Source: Pseudomonas laurylsulfatiphila (lineage in GTDB: Bacteria > Pseudomonadota > Gammaproteobacteria > Pseudomonadales > Pseudomonadaceae). From it: a DNA stretch of 64,000 nucleotides. The stretch lies in NCBI RefSeq assembly GCF_002934665.1, contig NZ_NIRS01000006.1:124001-188000 (forward strand), given 5' to 3'. How positions within the stretch are numbered: the first letter of the stretch is position 1; every line of letters starts with the position of its first letter. The position numbers and the translations under genes were made by a program. The notes under the pieces are model-generated. The model was not told the origin of the DNA, did not search any database, and saw only the letters and a list, made by a program, of their open reading frames with translations. This document shows, piece by piece, positions 16,475-24,564 of this stretch.

Positions 16475-18253
16475 ATGAATATCAATTTGCAACTCGACGC
16501 CCTGCGCAGCGCCTACCGCGACGGCAGCACCACGCCCCGCCAACTGCTGTTGAACCTGCGGGACAAAGCGGCGGCGCTGAATCCGGACTATCACCTGTTC
16601 ATCCACTTGCTCAGTGTCGATGAACTGGAGCCGTACCTCGCCGCCCTCGACGGTCGCGACCTCGACAGCCTGCCGCTGTACGGCGTGCCGTTCGCGATCA
16701 AGGACAACATCGACCTGGCGGGCATTCCGACCACGGCGGCGTGCCCGGCATTTGCCTACGTGCCGGAGCGTTCGGCGACCATCGTCGAACAACTGCTGGC
16801 CCTGGGTGCGATTCCGTTGGGCAAGACCAATCTCGACCAGTTCGCCACCGGACTCAACGGCAGCCGCTCCCCCTATGGCGTGTGCCCCAACAGCGTGTTG
16901 CCGGAGTATCCGTCGGGCGGCTCCAGCGCCGGTTCGTCGCTGGCGGTGGCGCTCGGGGTCGCGAGCTTTTCCCTGGGCACCGACACCGCCGGCTCCGGGC
17001 GCGTGCCGGCGGCGTTGAACAACCTGGTCGGCATGAAAGCCACCAAGGGCCTGATCTCGACGGCCGGCGTGGTACCGGCCTGTCGTACGCTCGATTGCGT
17101 CACTACGTTCACCGCCACGGCGCGGGAGGCCAGTCAGTTGCTGGCGCTCACCGCACGCCTCGACCCACGGGACGAATACAGCCGCAGCAACCCGCTGTGG
17201 AATGACGGCTCGGCGTTCGGCACACCACGGCCGTTCCGATTCGGCGTGCCACGTGCGCAGGACCTGCAATTCTTTGGATGCCCTGAAGGCCCACTGTTGT
17301 TCGGTGATGCCATCGACCGTCTCAAGGCCTTGGGCGGCGAAGCGGTGGAGCTTGATCTATCGCCGTTTCTGGAGGCCGCACGTTTGCTCTATGAAGGCCC
17401 GTGGGTGGCCGAGCGCTACAGCGTGGCCGGGGAGTTGATGGCACAAAACCCCGAGGCCGTGTTGCCGGTGATTCGCGCTGTATTGGCCAAGGCACCCGCC
17501 GTCGACGGCGTGCAGACCTTCCGTGCCCAATACCGGCTGCAAGCGCTCAAGGCCCTGTGCGACACGGCGCTGGAAGGCCTCGATTGTGTCGTCACGCCCA
17601 CCATCGGCCGCCCGGTGTCGCTGGCGGAACTCAAGGCCGAACCGGTGCTGCGCAATTCGGACCTCGGCTACTACACCAACTTCATGAACCTGCTCGACTA
17701 CGCCGCCGTCGCCGTGCCCAGCGCGTTCATGGACAACGGCCTGCCATGGGGCGTGACAGTGTTTGGCCGGGCCTTCACCGATCAGTATCTGTTGAGCGTG
17801 GCCGATGCCTTGCAGCGCCAGCAAGGCTTGGCCGCTCCCGCACCGGCGACGGTTGCCCGCCATGATCGGGCGCGGCTGGTGGTCTGCGGCGCGCATCTGG
17901 ACGGGCTGGCGTTGAACTGGCAGCTCAAGCAGCGCGGCGCCCGGTTGCTGGAAACGACCTTCAGCTCACCGGATTATCAACTCTATGCCCTGGCCGGCGG
18001 CCCGCCGTTGCGTCCAGGCATGGTCCGCGTGAAGGATGGTGGCGTGGCGATTGCCGTGGAAGTCTGGGAGTTGCCCAGCCGAGAACTGGGTTCGTTCCTG
18101 ACCGGGATTCCGGCACCGCTGGGATTGGGCAAGGTGCAACTGGCGGACGGCCGCTGGGAGAGCGGGTTTATCTGCGAGGCGTATGGGCTGGAGGGTGCGG
18201 TGAACATCAGTCATTTCGGTGGCTGGCGGATGTACCTGAAAACCCTGCGATAA
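16475..18253 (+). CDS. atzF: Allophanate hydrolase
   Basis: This 592-residue amidase-signature enzyme hydrolyses allophanate to ammonia and carbon dioxide, the last step of guanidine (or urea) breakdown by this route. The catalytic triad is visible: Lys76 in GVPFAIKDNIDLAG, a Ser in SGGSSAGSSLAV (about 150) and nucleophile Ser174 in GTDTAGSGR. The C-terminal domain, from about 460, is the extra domain found in AtzF-type hydrolases. The ATG at 16475 behind AAAGGA is preferred to an earlier TTG. It ends the operon just before a REPIN. Confidence 0.95.
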   Translation: MNINLQLDALRSAYRDGSTTPRQLLLNLRDKAAALNPDYHLFIHLLSVDELEPYLAALDGRDLDSLPLYGVPFAIKDNIDLAGIPTTAACPAFAYVPERSATIVEQLLALGAIPLGKTNLDQFATGLNGSRSPYGVCPNSVLPEYPSGGSSAGSSLAVALGVASFSLGTDTAGSGRVPAALNNLVGMKATKGLISTAGVVPACRTLDCVTTFTATAREASQLLALTARLDPRDEYSRSNPLWNDGSAFGTPRPFRFGVPRAQDLQFFGCPEGPLLFGDAIDRLKALGGEAVELDLSPFLEAARLLYEGPWVAERYSVAGELMAQNPEAVLPVIRAVLAKAPAVDGVQTFRAQYRLQALKALCDTALEGLDCVVTPTIGRPVSLAELKAEPVLRNSDLGYYTNFMNLLDYAAVAVPSAFMDNGLPWGVTVFGRAFTDQYLLSVADALQRQQGLAAPAPATVARHDRARLVVCGAHLDGLALNWQLKQRGARLLETTFSSPDYQLYALAGGPPLRPGMVRVKDGGVAIAVEVWELPSRELGSFLTGIPAPLGLGKVQLADGRWESGFICEAYGLEGAVNISHFGGWRMYLKTLR

Positions 18254-18263
18254 ACACACATCC

Positions 18264-18356
18264 CCTGTGGGAGCGAGCCTGCTCGCGATGGCGTCAGCAC
18301 ATTCACGATTGATGTGACTGACATACCGTAATCGCGAGCAGGCTCGCTCCCACAAG
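18264..18356. repeat. Family A REPIN
   Basis: Two inverted GTGGGAGCGAGCCTGCTCGC units lie about 40 bases apart, starting 11 bases after the allophanate hydrolase stop. This is a likely 3' end stabiliser or terminator of the guanidine operon. Confidence 0.92.
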
Positions 18357-18473
18357 GTCCTGCACAACCCTCCATGGAACATGGGAGCGACCATTCGCGG
18401 CGCACATGGAGCAGTTATTTCCCGGCAGTACCCTTAGAATGCTTGCCATCGGATGTCTGCCAATGGAACTGCC

Positions 18474-19967
18474 ATGCCGCTTCGCTCGCCGCTGTACTCT
18501 CAACGCTCGTTGGTGCTCACGCTGGTCGCATTGCTGGGCGCAGGCTTCCTCGCCACTTCCTTTCTCAGTTACTACGCCTCTCGGGCCTCGATCCGCGACA
18601 ACATCGTCAACACCGAACTGCCGCTGACGTCGGACACGGTCTACTCGGAAATCCAGAAAGACCTGGTCAGGCCGATCCTGATCTCCTCGATGATGGCCCG
18701 CGACACCTTCATGCGCGACTGGGTGGTCAACGGTGAAAAAGATTCCGACCAGATGACCCGTTACCTCAACGAGGTCATGACCCACTACGGCGCCTACACC
18801 GCGTTCTTCGTCTCCAACACCAGCCTGACTTACTACCACGCCAAGGGTGTGCTCAAGCAGGTCAAGGCCACCGAGCCCCGCGACGCCTGGTATTTCCGCG
18901 TGCGGGACATGAAGGATCCGTACGAAATCAACGTCGACCCGGACCTCGCCAATAAGGACAACCTGACCTTTTTCATCAACTACAAAGTCTATGACTACAA
19001 CGACCGATTCATCGGCGCAGCCGGAGTTGGCCTGACCGTCGACGCCGTGATCAAGCTGATCGACAAGTACCAGCAGCGTTATCAGCGCAGCGTGTATTTC
19101 GTCGACAACTTCGGGCGCCTGGTGCTGACAGGCGCCGAAGGCGGTCCTCAGGGTGCGCGCATCGGGCAGAAACTCGGTGAGCTGGACAGCATGAAGGACC
19201 TGATCAGTCGGCTGCCCAAACCCCACAGCGGCAGCTACGAATACTCCGTGCAGGGCCAGGGACATTTCCTCAATGTGCGGTTCATCCCGGAACTGAACTG
19301 GTACCTGTTCGTCGACAAACGCGAGGACAGCGCCCTGGGTGAAATCCGTCAGTCGCTGTACCTCAACCTGCTGATCTGCCTGCTGGTCACGCTGATCGTG
19401 CTGGCCCTGCTCAACCAGGTCATCAAGCGCTTTCAGGACAAGATCCAGGCCCAGGCCACCCTCGACAGCCTGACCGAACTGCCCAACCGTCGTGGCTTCG
19501 ACCTGCTGGCCGTGCAGGCCATGCAAGAAGCCCGGCGCGAGCCCAAACCGCTGACCGCCTTGCTGCTGGACCTCGACCGCTTCAAGGTGTTGAACGATAC
19601 CTACGGCCACCTGGCCGGCGATCAGGTATTGAATGGCTTTGCCCAGGATCTGAAGAGCTGTCTGCGGCACTCCGACATCGTCTGCCGCTGGGGCGGTGAA
19701 GAGTTCATCGTGCTGCTCAAGGACACCGATGGTGAGACCGGTCGGATAATCGCCGAGAAAATTCGTCAGTACGTGGAGCAACAGAGCTACACCTACAACG
19801 GCCAGATCTTGCGAGTGACCGTCAGCATCGGCCTGACCACCCTGCAGCCCGATGACACCTTGCACAGCCTGCTGTCACGGGCGGATCATGCGATGTACCG
19901 GGCCAAGCAAAGTGGCCGTAACCGAACCTGCGTGGAAATGGCTCACTCCATTCATGAACCAGCCTGA
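18474..19967 (+). CDS. Membrane diguanylate cyclase with extracytoplasmic sensor domain
   Basis: This protein of about 497 residues makes the second messenger cyclic di-GMP. A membrane segment (near residues 12-32) leads to a periplasmic Cache-like sensor of about 260 residues, a second membrane segment (LNLLICLLVTLIVLALL) and a GGDEF domain. The active-site motif is GGEEF at about 405. An RHSD inhibitory I-site sits five residues upstream, so product inhibition is likely. The start could also be an ATG at 18453; neither has a strong ribosome site. Its signal is unknown. The 3' end overlaps the next small gene by 14 bases. Confidence 0.92.
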   Translation: MPLRSPLYSQRSLVLTLVALLGAGFLATSFLSYYASRASIRDNIVNTELPLTSDTVYSEIQKDLVRPILISSMMARDTFMRDWVVNGEKDSDQMTRYLNEVMTHYGAYTAFFVSNTSLTYYHAKGVLKQVKATEPRDAWYFRVRDMKDPYEINVDPDLANKDNLTFFINYKVYDYNDRFIGAAGVGLTVDAVIKLIDKYQQRYQRSVYFVDNFGRLVLTGAEGGPQGARIGQKLGELDSMKDLISRLPKPHSGSYEYSVQGQGHFLNVRFIPELNWYLFVDKREDSALGEIRQSLYLNLLICLLVTLIVLALLNQVIKRFQDKIQAQATLDSLTELPNRRGFDLLAVQAMQEARREPKPLTALLLDLDRFKVLNDTYGHLAGDQVLNGFAQDLKSCLRHSDIVCRWGGEEFIVLLKDTDGETGRIIAEKIRQYVEQQSYTYNGQILRVTVSIGLTTLQPDDTLHSLLSRADHAMYRAKQSGRNRTCVEMAHSIHEPA

Positions 19968-20172
19968 CCTCTGCCCCGCCTGCGGCGCACCCAACGACTG
20001 CACCCTGGCCGACCCGCGAACCGCCGACCGCGCCTGCTGGTGCTACGGCGTCAGCATCGACCCGGCCGTGCTCCAGGCGTTGCCGGCGCAACTGCGCAAC
20101 GCCTCGTGCCTGTGCCCGCGCTGCGCCGAGGTCGAGGCGCAGTTGCAAGCAGCGTCCGAATCGATCAAGTAA
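19954..20172 (+). CDS. Cysteine-rich CWC-family small protein
   Basis: This 72-residue protein has paired CxxC motifs at both ends (LCPACGAPNDC and CLCPRCAEVEAQ) plus ACWCYGV in the middle. The CWC trio is the mark of the cysteine-rich CWC family, probably a small zinc-binding protein. The start overlaps the end of the cyclase gene, and it runs into rsuA 34 bases later. That suggests a cyclase-CWC-rsuA transcription unit. No biochemical role is established for the family. Confidence 0.85.
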   Translation: MNQPDLCPACGAPNDCTLADPRTADRACWCYGVSIDPAVLQALPAQLRNASCLCPRCAEVEAQLQAASESIK

Positions 20173-20206
20173 GATGCGCGGCCCTTTCTTCACTGATCCC
20201 TAAGTC

Positions 20207-20899
20207 ATGCGTGTCGACCGATTCCTCAGCAACCTGCCGTGCTTCAACCGTAAGCAGGTGCGCCTGTTGCTGGTGGAAAAACGCGTCAGGATCGACGGAA
20301 AAGTCGTCAGCGACCCGCACAGTGAAGTCCGCGAGTTCAGCCGCGTCGAAGTCGACAGCGACGTGCTGCAAGTCGGTAAACCCCTGCGCCACTTCATGTT
20401 GCACAAACCCGCGGGATGCGTCAGCGCCACCCGGGATCCGCAGCACCCGACCGTGCTCGATTTGATCCACGAGCCGGACAAGGACGAGCTGCACATCGCC
20501 GGACGCCTGGACTTCAACACCACCGGCCTGATGCTGATCACCAACGACGGCAGCTGGTCGCGGCGCCTGACCCAACCGCAGAACAAACTGCCCAAGGTCT
20601 ACTACGTCGAAACCGAACAGGACATCGGCCCTGAATACGCGATCAAGTTCAACGAAGGGCTGTACTTCGCCTTCGAAGACCTCACCACGCAACCCGCCGG
20701 GCTGGAGCTGCTCGGGCCGAAATGCGCGCGCCTGAGCATCGTTGAAGGCCGCTATCACCAGGTCAAGCGCATGTTCGGCCACTTCAACAACAAAGTGATG
20801 CGCCTGCACCGCGAACGCATGGGCCCGCTGGTGCTCGACGACAGATTGAAACCGGGCGAATACCGCCCACTGAGCGATGAAGAGATCGGATTCATCTAA
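20207..20899 (+). CDS. rsuA: 16S rRNA pseudouridine(516) synthase
   Basis: This 230-residue pseudouridine synthase of the RsuA/RluB family has an N-terminal S4 RNA-binding domain (MRVDRFLSNLPCFNRKQVRL) and a catalytic domain. The motif is AGRLDFNTTGLMLITND, with nucleophile Asp102, followed by EGRYHQVKRMFGHFNN. Its length and the short N-terminal S4 domain fit RsuA, which modifies U516 of 16S rRNA, better than RluB/E/F. The assignment to position 516 is by family, not direct evidence. Confidence 0.9.
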   Translation: MRVDRFLSNLPCFNRKQVRLLLVEKRVRIDGKVVSDPHSEVREFSRVEVDSDVLQVGKPLRHFMLHKPAGCVSATRDPQHPTVLDLIHEPDKDELHIAGRLDFNTTGLMLITNDGSWSRRLTQPQNKLPKVYYVETEQDIGPEYAIKFNEGLYFAFEDLTTQPAGLELLGPKCARLSIVEGRYHQVKRMFGHFNNKVMRLHRERMGPLVLDDRLKPGEYRPLSDEEIGFI

Positions 20900-20993
20900 G
20901 CAGGCGACCGCTGAGCAGAAGTTGTCGAACAATTTACCAATGGCACTTGCGCGATGACGTGACCCCTGCTTGAATCAGGACGTCGGCCGAAAT

Positions 20994-21009
20994 GTGACCG
21001 ACGAGTCAC
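20994..21009. promoter_or_regulatory. Inverted repeat upstream of phaG
   Basis: GTGAC-CGACGA-GTCAC lies in the 313-base gap between rsuA and phaG, about 200 bases ahead of the phaG start. A second GTGAC occurs at about 20959-20963. The site has the size of a dimeric regulator operator, but I do not recognise the regulator. The rest of the gap shows no other clear signal apart from the AGGAG ribosome site at 21199-21203. Confidence 0.35.
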
Positions 21010-21212
21010 CCCATACTTCTAAGAAACTTTTTGCCGGTAGGAACCCAAGGGTTCCGGCCTCACCCGGCAGACTGCCCGCCAATAACAATACCCGTCGACC
21101 GGACTGCAATGGATCGACATGGGCCTCTCAAATTCCAGGCGTATGCCTACCTGTCACAAAGCTCGTGCAATCTCTATTTGCGCGCATACCCGCTTGCCAG
21201 GAGTCTTATGAC

Positions 21213-22097
21213 ATGAGGCCAGAAATCGCTGTGTTGGATATACAGGGTCAGTATCGGGTTTACACGGAGTTCTATCGCGCAGACGCCGCAGAGAAGACCA
21301 TTATCCTGGTCAACGGCTCGATGGCCACGACTGCGTCGTTTGCACAAACCGTGAAAAACCTCCATCCGCAGTTCAACGTCGTCTGCTACGACCAGCCCTA
21401 CGCGGGCCGGTCAAAAGCCCACAACCTGCATGAGAAATTGCTGACCAAGGAAGTCGAGGGGCAGATCCTGCTGGAGCTGATCGACCACTTCGCCGCCGAA
21501 CACGTGCTGTCGTTTTCCTGGGGTGGCGCCGCGACCCTGGTCGCCTTGGCCCAACGGCCACGACGCATCGAAAAAGCCGTGATCAGCTCGTTCTCCCCGG
21601 AGATCAACGCGCACATGCTCGACTACCTCGAGCGCGGAGTCGATTACCTCGGCAGCCGGGATGGCGACCGCGTCGGCAACCTGGTGAACAGCACCATCGG
21701 CAAACACCTGCCGACCCTGTTCAAGCGCTTCAACTATCGGCACGTCAGCAGCCTCGCCGATCATGAATACGGGCAGATGCACTTCCACATCAGCGACCTG
21801 CTGCACAGCGATCGCCAATGCTTTTTCAAAGCGGCGGAAAAAATCAACGTGCCGGTGCTGTTCATGAACGGCGAATGGGACGAATACACCGCCGCCGATG
21901 GCGCTCGGTTGTTCGCCAACCACGTGCAGCACGCCACCTTCACAACCCTTCAGGCCACCGGCCACTTTCTCGACATGGAACACAAAGCCGCCTGCCGAGA
22001 CAGCCGCAACGCACTGATGGGGTTCCTGAAACCGGCCCAGCACGATAGCCGACCGCGTTACCACTACGTCCAGGACCACCATGCATTGGCACTCTGA
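21213..22097 (+). CDS. phaG: PhaG: (R)-3-hydroxyacyl-ACP transacylase/thioesterase
   Basis: This 294-residue alpha/beta-hydrolase fold protein begins MRPEIAVLDIQGQYRVYTEF, as PhaG of P. putida does, and is close to the RhlA family. It has the nucleophile elbow SFSWGGA (Ser102), an acidic residue in FMNGEWDEYT and a His in ATGHFLDME. PhaG diverts (R)-3-hydroxyacyl chains from fatty-acid synthesis to medium-chain-length polyhydroxyalkanoate. It was first described as an ACP:CoA transacylase and later as a thioesterase. The ATG at 21213 behind AGGAG gives the family length; an upstream in-frame start is rejected. It is monocistronic, as in P. putida. Confidence 0.95.
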   Translation: MRPEIAVLDIQGQYRVYTEFYRADAAEKTIILVNGSMATTASFAQTVKNLHPQFNVVCYDQPYAGRSKAHNLHEKLLTKEVEGQILLELIDHFAAEHVLSFSWGGAATLVALAQRPRRIEKAVISSFSPEINAHMLDYLERGVDYLGSRDGDRVGNLVNSTIGKHLPTLFKRFNYRHVSSLADHEYGQMHFHISDLLHSDRQCFFKAAEKINVPVLFMNGEWDEYTAADGARLFANHVQHATFTTLQATGHFLDMEHKAACRDSRNALMGFLKPAQHDSRPRYHYVQDHHALAL

Positions 22098-22106
22098 AAC
22101 AGAGTC

Positions 22107-22172
22107 ATCGCGAGCAAGCCCCGCCCTGCTGAATCAAACGTATTCTGCAGGCGCGAGACTTGCCCGCGATCG
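22107..22172. repeat. Degenerate family A REP pair
   Basis: ATCGCGAGCAAGCCCCGCC and, inverted, GGCGCGAGACTTGCCCGCGA are decayed family A arms. They lie between phaG and the tRNA gene and may mark an old insertion. Confidence 0.6.
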
Positions 22173-22276
22173 ACCGTCATGCGGTCCATGCATCGTTTCA
22201 CCTGTGCTAAAGCCATCTGGGGCAAAGAAAAACTTCAAATCCCCGCGCGTATCTGGTACAAAGTCAGCCGCTCTGA

Positions 22277-22350
22277 GCGGGTGTCGTATAATGGCATTAC
22301 TCCAGCTTCCCAAGCTGATAACGAGGGTTCGATTCCCTTCACCCGCTCCA
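22277..22350 (+). tRNA. tRNA-Gly (CCC)
   Basis: The 74-base cloverleaf has acceptor arm GCGGGTG pairing with CACCCGC and an encoded CCA end. The anticodon loop is TTCCCAA (anticodon CCC), and the T-arm is GAGGGTTCGATTCCCTT. Sequence composition changes sharply just downstream, as at tRNA-anchored islands. Confidence 0.95.
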
Positions 22351-22506
22351 CTATTTTCAAGGCTTTCAGCAGCGCCTGTACGCATCGTCAACGAGCTGAG
22401 GGCCACATTGGGGGACGTTCAGTCTCACCATCAAGCGGCAGACCAAATCCTCTCCCCCCCATCCACGCCACTTCATGTTGCCCCGCCGAAAAACGATATG
22501 GCCGGT

Positions 22507-24153
22507 TTAAAGTGCATCAAAATCAAACGCTGGAACATACCCTGTGCCGAGCAGGTATGGACATTTCGACGTCACAAAATCATTGCTAAGCAAATCATCC
22601 GAACTCCTATATTCACTCGTGAGAACGCCAGTCAAATTTAAAAGCGTATGCGGCAAGGACGAAATGCTAACTCTTTGATTCTCCCTCTCCTTCAACTTTG
22701 ACAGCTTGAGCGCTTGCTGGCCTGAAATATTATCTGATGCCCAGACAAACGCCGAAACCGGCAGATCATACTTATTGCCAATCCCATGCCCCAACAACCC
22801 TCGACTATCATCCATGATATTTTCGCCATGATCCGATGAATAAAACAATACCGATGGCTTTTTGCTCAATTTCAATTGTTCAATAATTGAGCTTAACAAC
22901 CAGTCCGTATACAAGATGGTATTATCATATTCCGCGGTAATTTTATCTTTTGCGCTATTGGTTGACGGCTTGAATTTTTTAAAATCATCTGGATACCGAC
23001 GCGAGTAATCGAAATGACTGCCCTTGATATGGATAAATATGGCTTGTTTTTGCGCACTGCCTTTGTTTAATATTTTTTTATATTCCGGCATCAATGCTCC
23101 GTCATAGCTCCTTTCAAAATATTGCCAATTTTGAGCCTCTGCTGCTATTTGCGGAATGATTCCGCCGAAACTATCGACTTCCTGCACTGACAACCAATAG
23201 GTCATGTAACCGGCTGCGCGATATATACCCACCAAGGATTTTTTTGACGCAATGGCATTCCAATCCGATATGGGCTCAAGGCTGAGCATTGAGGGTACGG
23301 CGACCGACGTATAGGGGGCTGTCGTACACATGCGATTGAACTTGTAAATCCCTGCCAGCTTGTCGAGATTCGGGGTGGTCTGCTTGTCATATCCGTAGAG
23401 AGACCAATTTTGCGGCCGCGATGACTCACCGATTACAAAAACAACAGTTTCTATATTTGACTCATTCGAAACACTGGTTATTTTCACCTCCGATTCCTGG
23501 CGCTGCTTGATAAATTGCTCTGATTGCAAATACATGTGAGCCGTGAGGCCTATTTGCGACAAGTAACCGATGGGTGTGCTTTGATCTTTTGCAACGAGAT
23601 CCAGTACCGCATGCTTCCCGAAAGAATTGACTTTGACCGTTTTATAAAAATACGCGCCATACCCAAAAAGCAAAGCGCTAATGACCAAAACGAAAAACCC
23701 CTTGTTTTTATACAACTCACGCTTATACAAGCCTATGAGCCCTACCCCATAGCAAGCGACGAATATTATCAAAACGATGGTAAGCGGCCGCCAATAAGTC
23801 GACAAAAAATCGCTTGTCTCCTTGTAGTTGTTCAACCCTATAAACACATAGGCCGCCGTGAATCTCGAATTGAAATTCAGAACAAGGAATAGATCGACGA
23901 CCGCCAACAAATAGAACGGAAACAGAACGACGTGAGTTTTGAATTGATTAAACGAAGCAAATCGAATCGCCAAAAGCCATAATACTGAAATCGCAGCGGT
24001 ATATATGGCCAACAAATCAAATTTCGAGTATTGATGGTTTGTGATCAGTCTAACTATCAGCGGTGACAACAAAAAAGCCCACAACACTAAATTCGGCCAT
24101 TCCGCTTTAAATACGCTTATTGGGTAATCGATGGCCTTTACCGATATTTTCAT
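22507..24153 (-). CDS. Phosphoethanolamine transferase-like membrane sulfatase-fold enzyme
   Basis: This 548-residue inner-membrane protein has about five N-terminal membrane segments (residues 1-175) and a periplasmic alkaline-phosphatase-fold domain. The nucleophile motif reads IGESSRPQNWSLYGYDKQTT, resembling CptA/EptA-type enzymes but with Ser at about 244-245 where relatives usually carry Thr. The metal motif SSDHGENIMDD is present. Such enzymes add phosphoethanolamine to lipopolysaccharide or glucans. The ATG at 24153 is preferred to an upstream TTG. The gene is clearly AT-richer than the Pseudomonas genes around it and adjoins a tRNA gene, so transfer is likely. The exact substrate is unknown. 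Confidence 0.8.
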   Translation of the reverse strand: MKISVKAIDYPISVFKAEWPNLVLWAFLLSPLIVRLITNHQYSKFDLLAIYTAAISVLWLLAIRFASFNQFKTHVVLFPFYLLAVVDLFLVLNFNSRFTAAYVFIGLNNYKETSDFLSTYWRPLTIVLIIFVACYGVGLIGLYKRELYKNKGFFVLVISALLFGYGAYFYKTVKVNSFGKHAVLDLVAKDQSTPIGYLSQIGLTAHMYLQSEQFIKQRQESEVKITSVSNESNIETVVFVIGESSRPQNWSLYGYDKQTTPNLDKLAGIYKFNRMCTTAPYTSVAVPSMLSLEPISDWNAIASKKSLVGIYRAAGYMTYWLSVQEVDSFGGIIPQIAAEAQNWQYFERSYDGALMPEYKKILNKGSAQKQAIFIHIKGSHFDYSRRYPDDFKKFKPSTNSAKDKITAEYDNTILYTDWLLSSIIEQLKLSKKPSVLFYSSDHGENIMDDSRGLLGHGIGNKYDLPVSAFVWASDNISGQQALKLSKLKERENQRVSISSLPHTLLNLTGVLTSEYRSSDDLLSNDFVTSKCPYLLGTGYVPAFDFDAL

Positions 24154-24564
24154 AGTTGAGCTGTTCTCGTCGGGTGCCCACCTGCTGCCCAAAGACTAGC
24201 TCAGTTGGCGTGTAGCGCCACGAGGCTCACCCTGCATTCGCAAAAGCGCGGAATCGACTCGCAAGGCCTGGCGCTCGTATAGTTTTCGTGGCCATCGGAG
24301 CTCGCAGGCATAGGGGCTCCCTTCATCCGAACCTTCCGCAAATTTTTTGTTCAGACGGCTTACCTGACATCCATCCATACGCGGAGTGCTCCTGCGCAGA
24401 AGCGACTACTATAAAACTTCCGTTAGCGTTTTTTTCAGATGATGGGGATTTGTTAGCGAATTTCGGTGCCTATTGGCCTTTTCATCTCCCTACAAAAATT
24501 AACGTTTTCGCGTAGGATCAGGTATTCGTTAGCGTTTCTATCGTCCCAGTAAAGGATTTTGTTA
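24154..24564. promoter_or_regulatory. AT-rich gap with repeated GTTAGCG motif ahead of the Fic gene
   Basis: The gap holds three direct copies of GTTAGCG (24422-24428, 24452-24458, 24528-24534), the first and third extended to CGTTAGCGTTT. They lie close upstream of the Fic start and could be regulator-binding sites. AAAGGA at about 24551-24556 is the Fic ribosome site. No other gene is visible here. Confidence 0.4.

Noticed and set aside
20941..20957. TGGCACTTGC resembling a sigma-54 promoter before phaG
   Set aside because: The second element lacks GC at the required spacing of 10 bases.
22081..22641. 186-codon plus-strand frame across the tRNA
   Set aside because: It spans the tRNA gene and a decayed REP pair; the tRNA is unambiguous.
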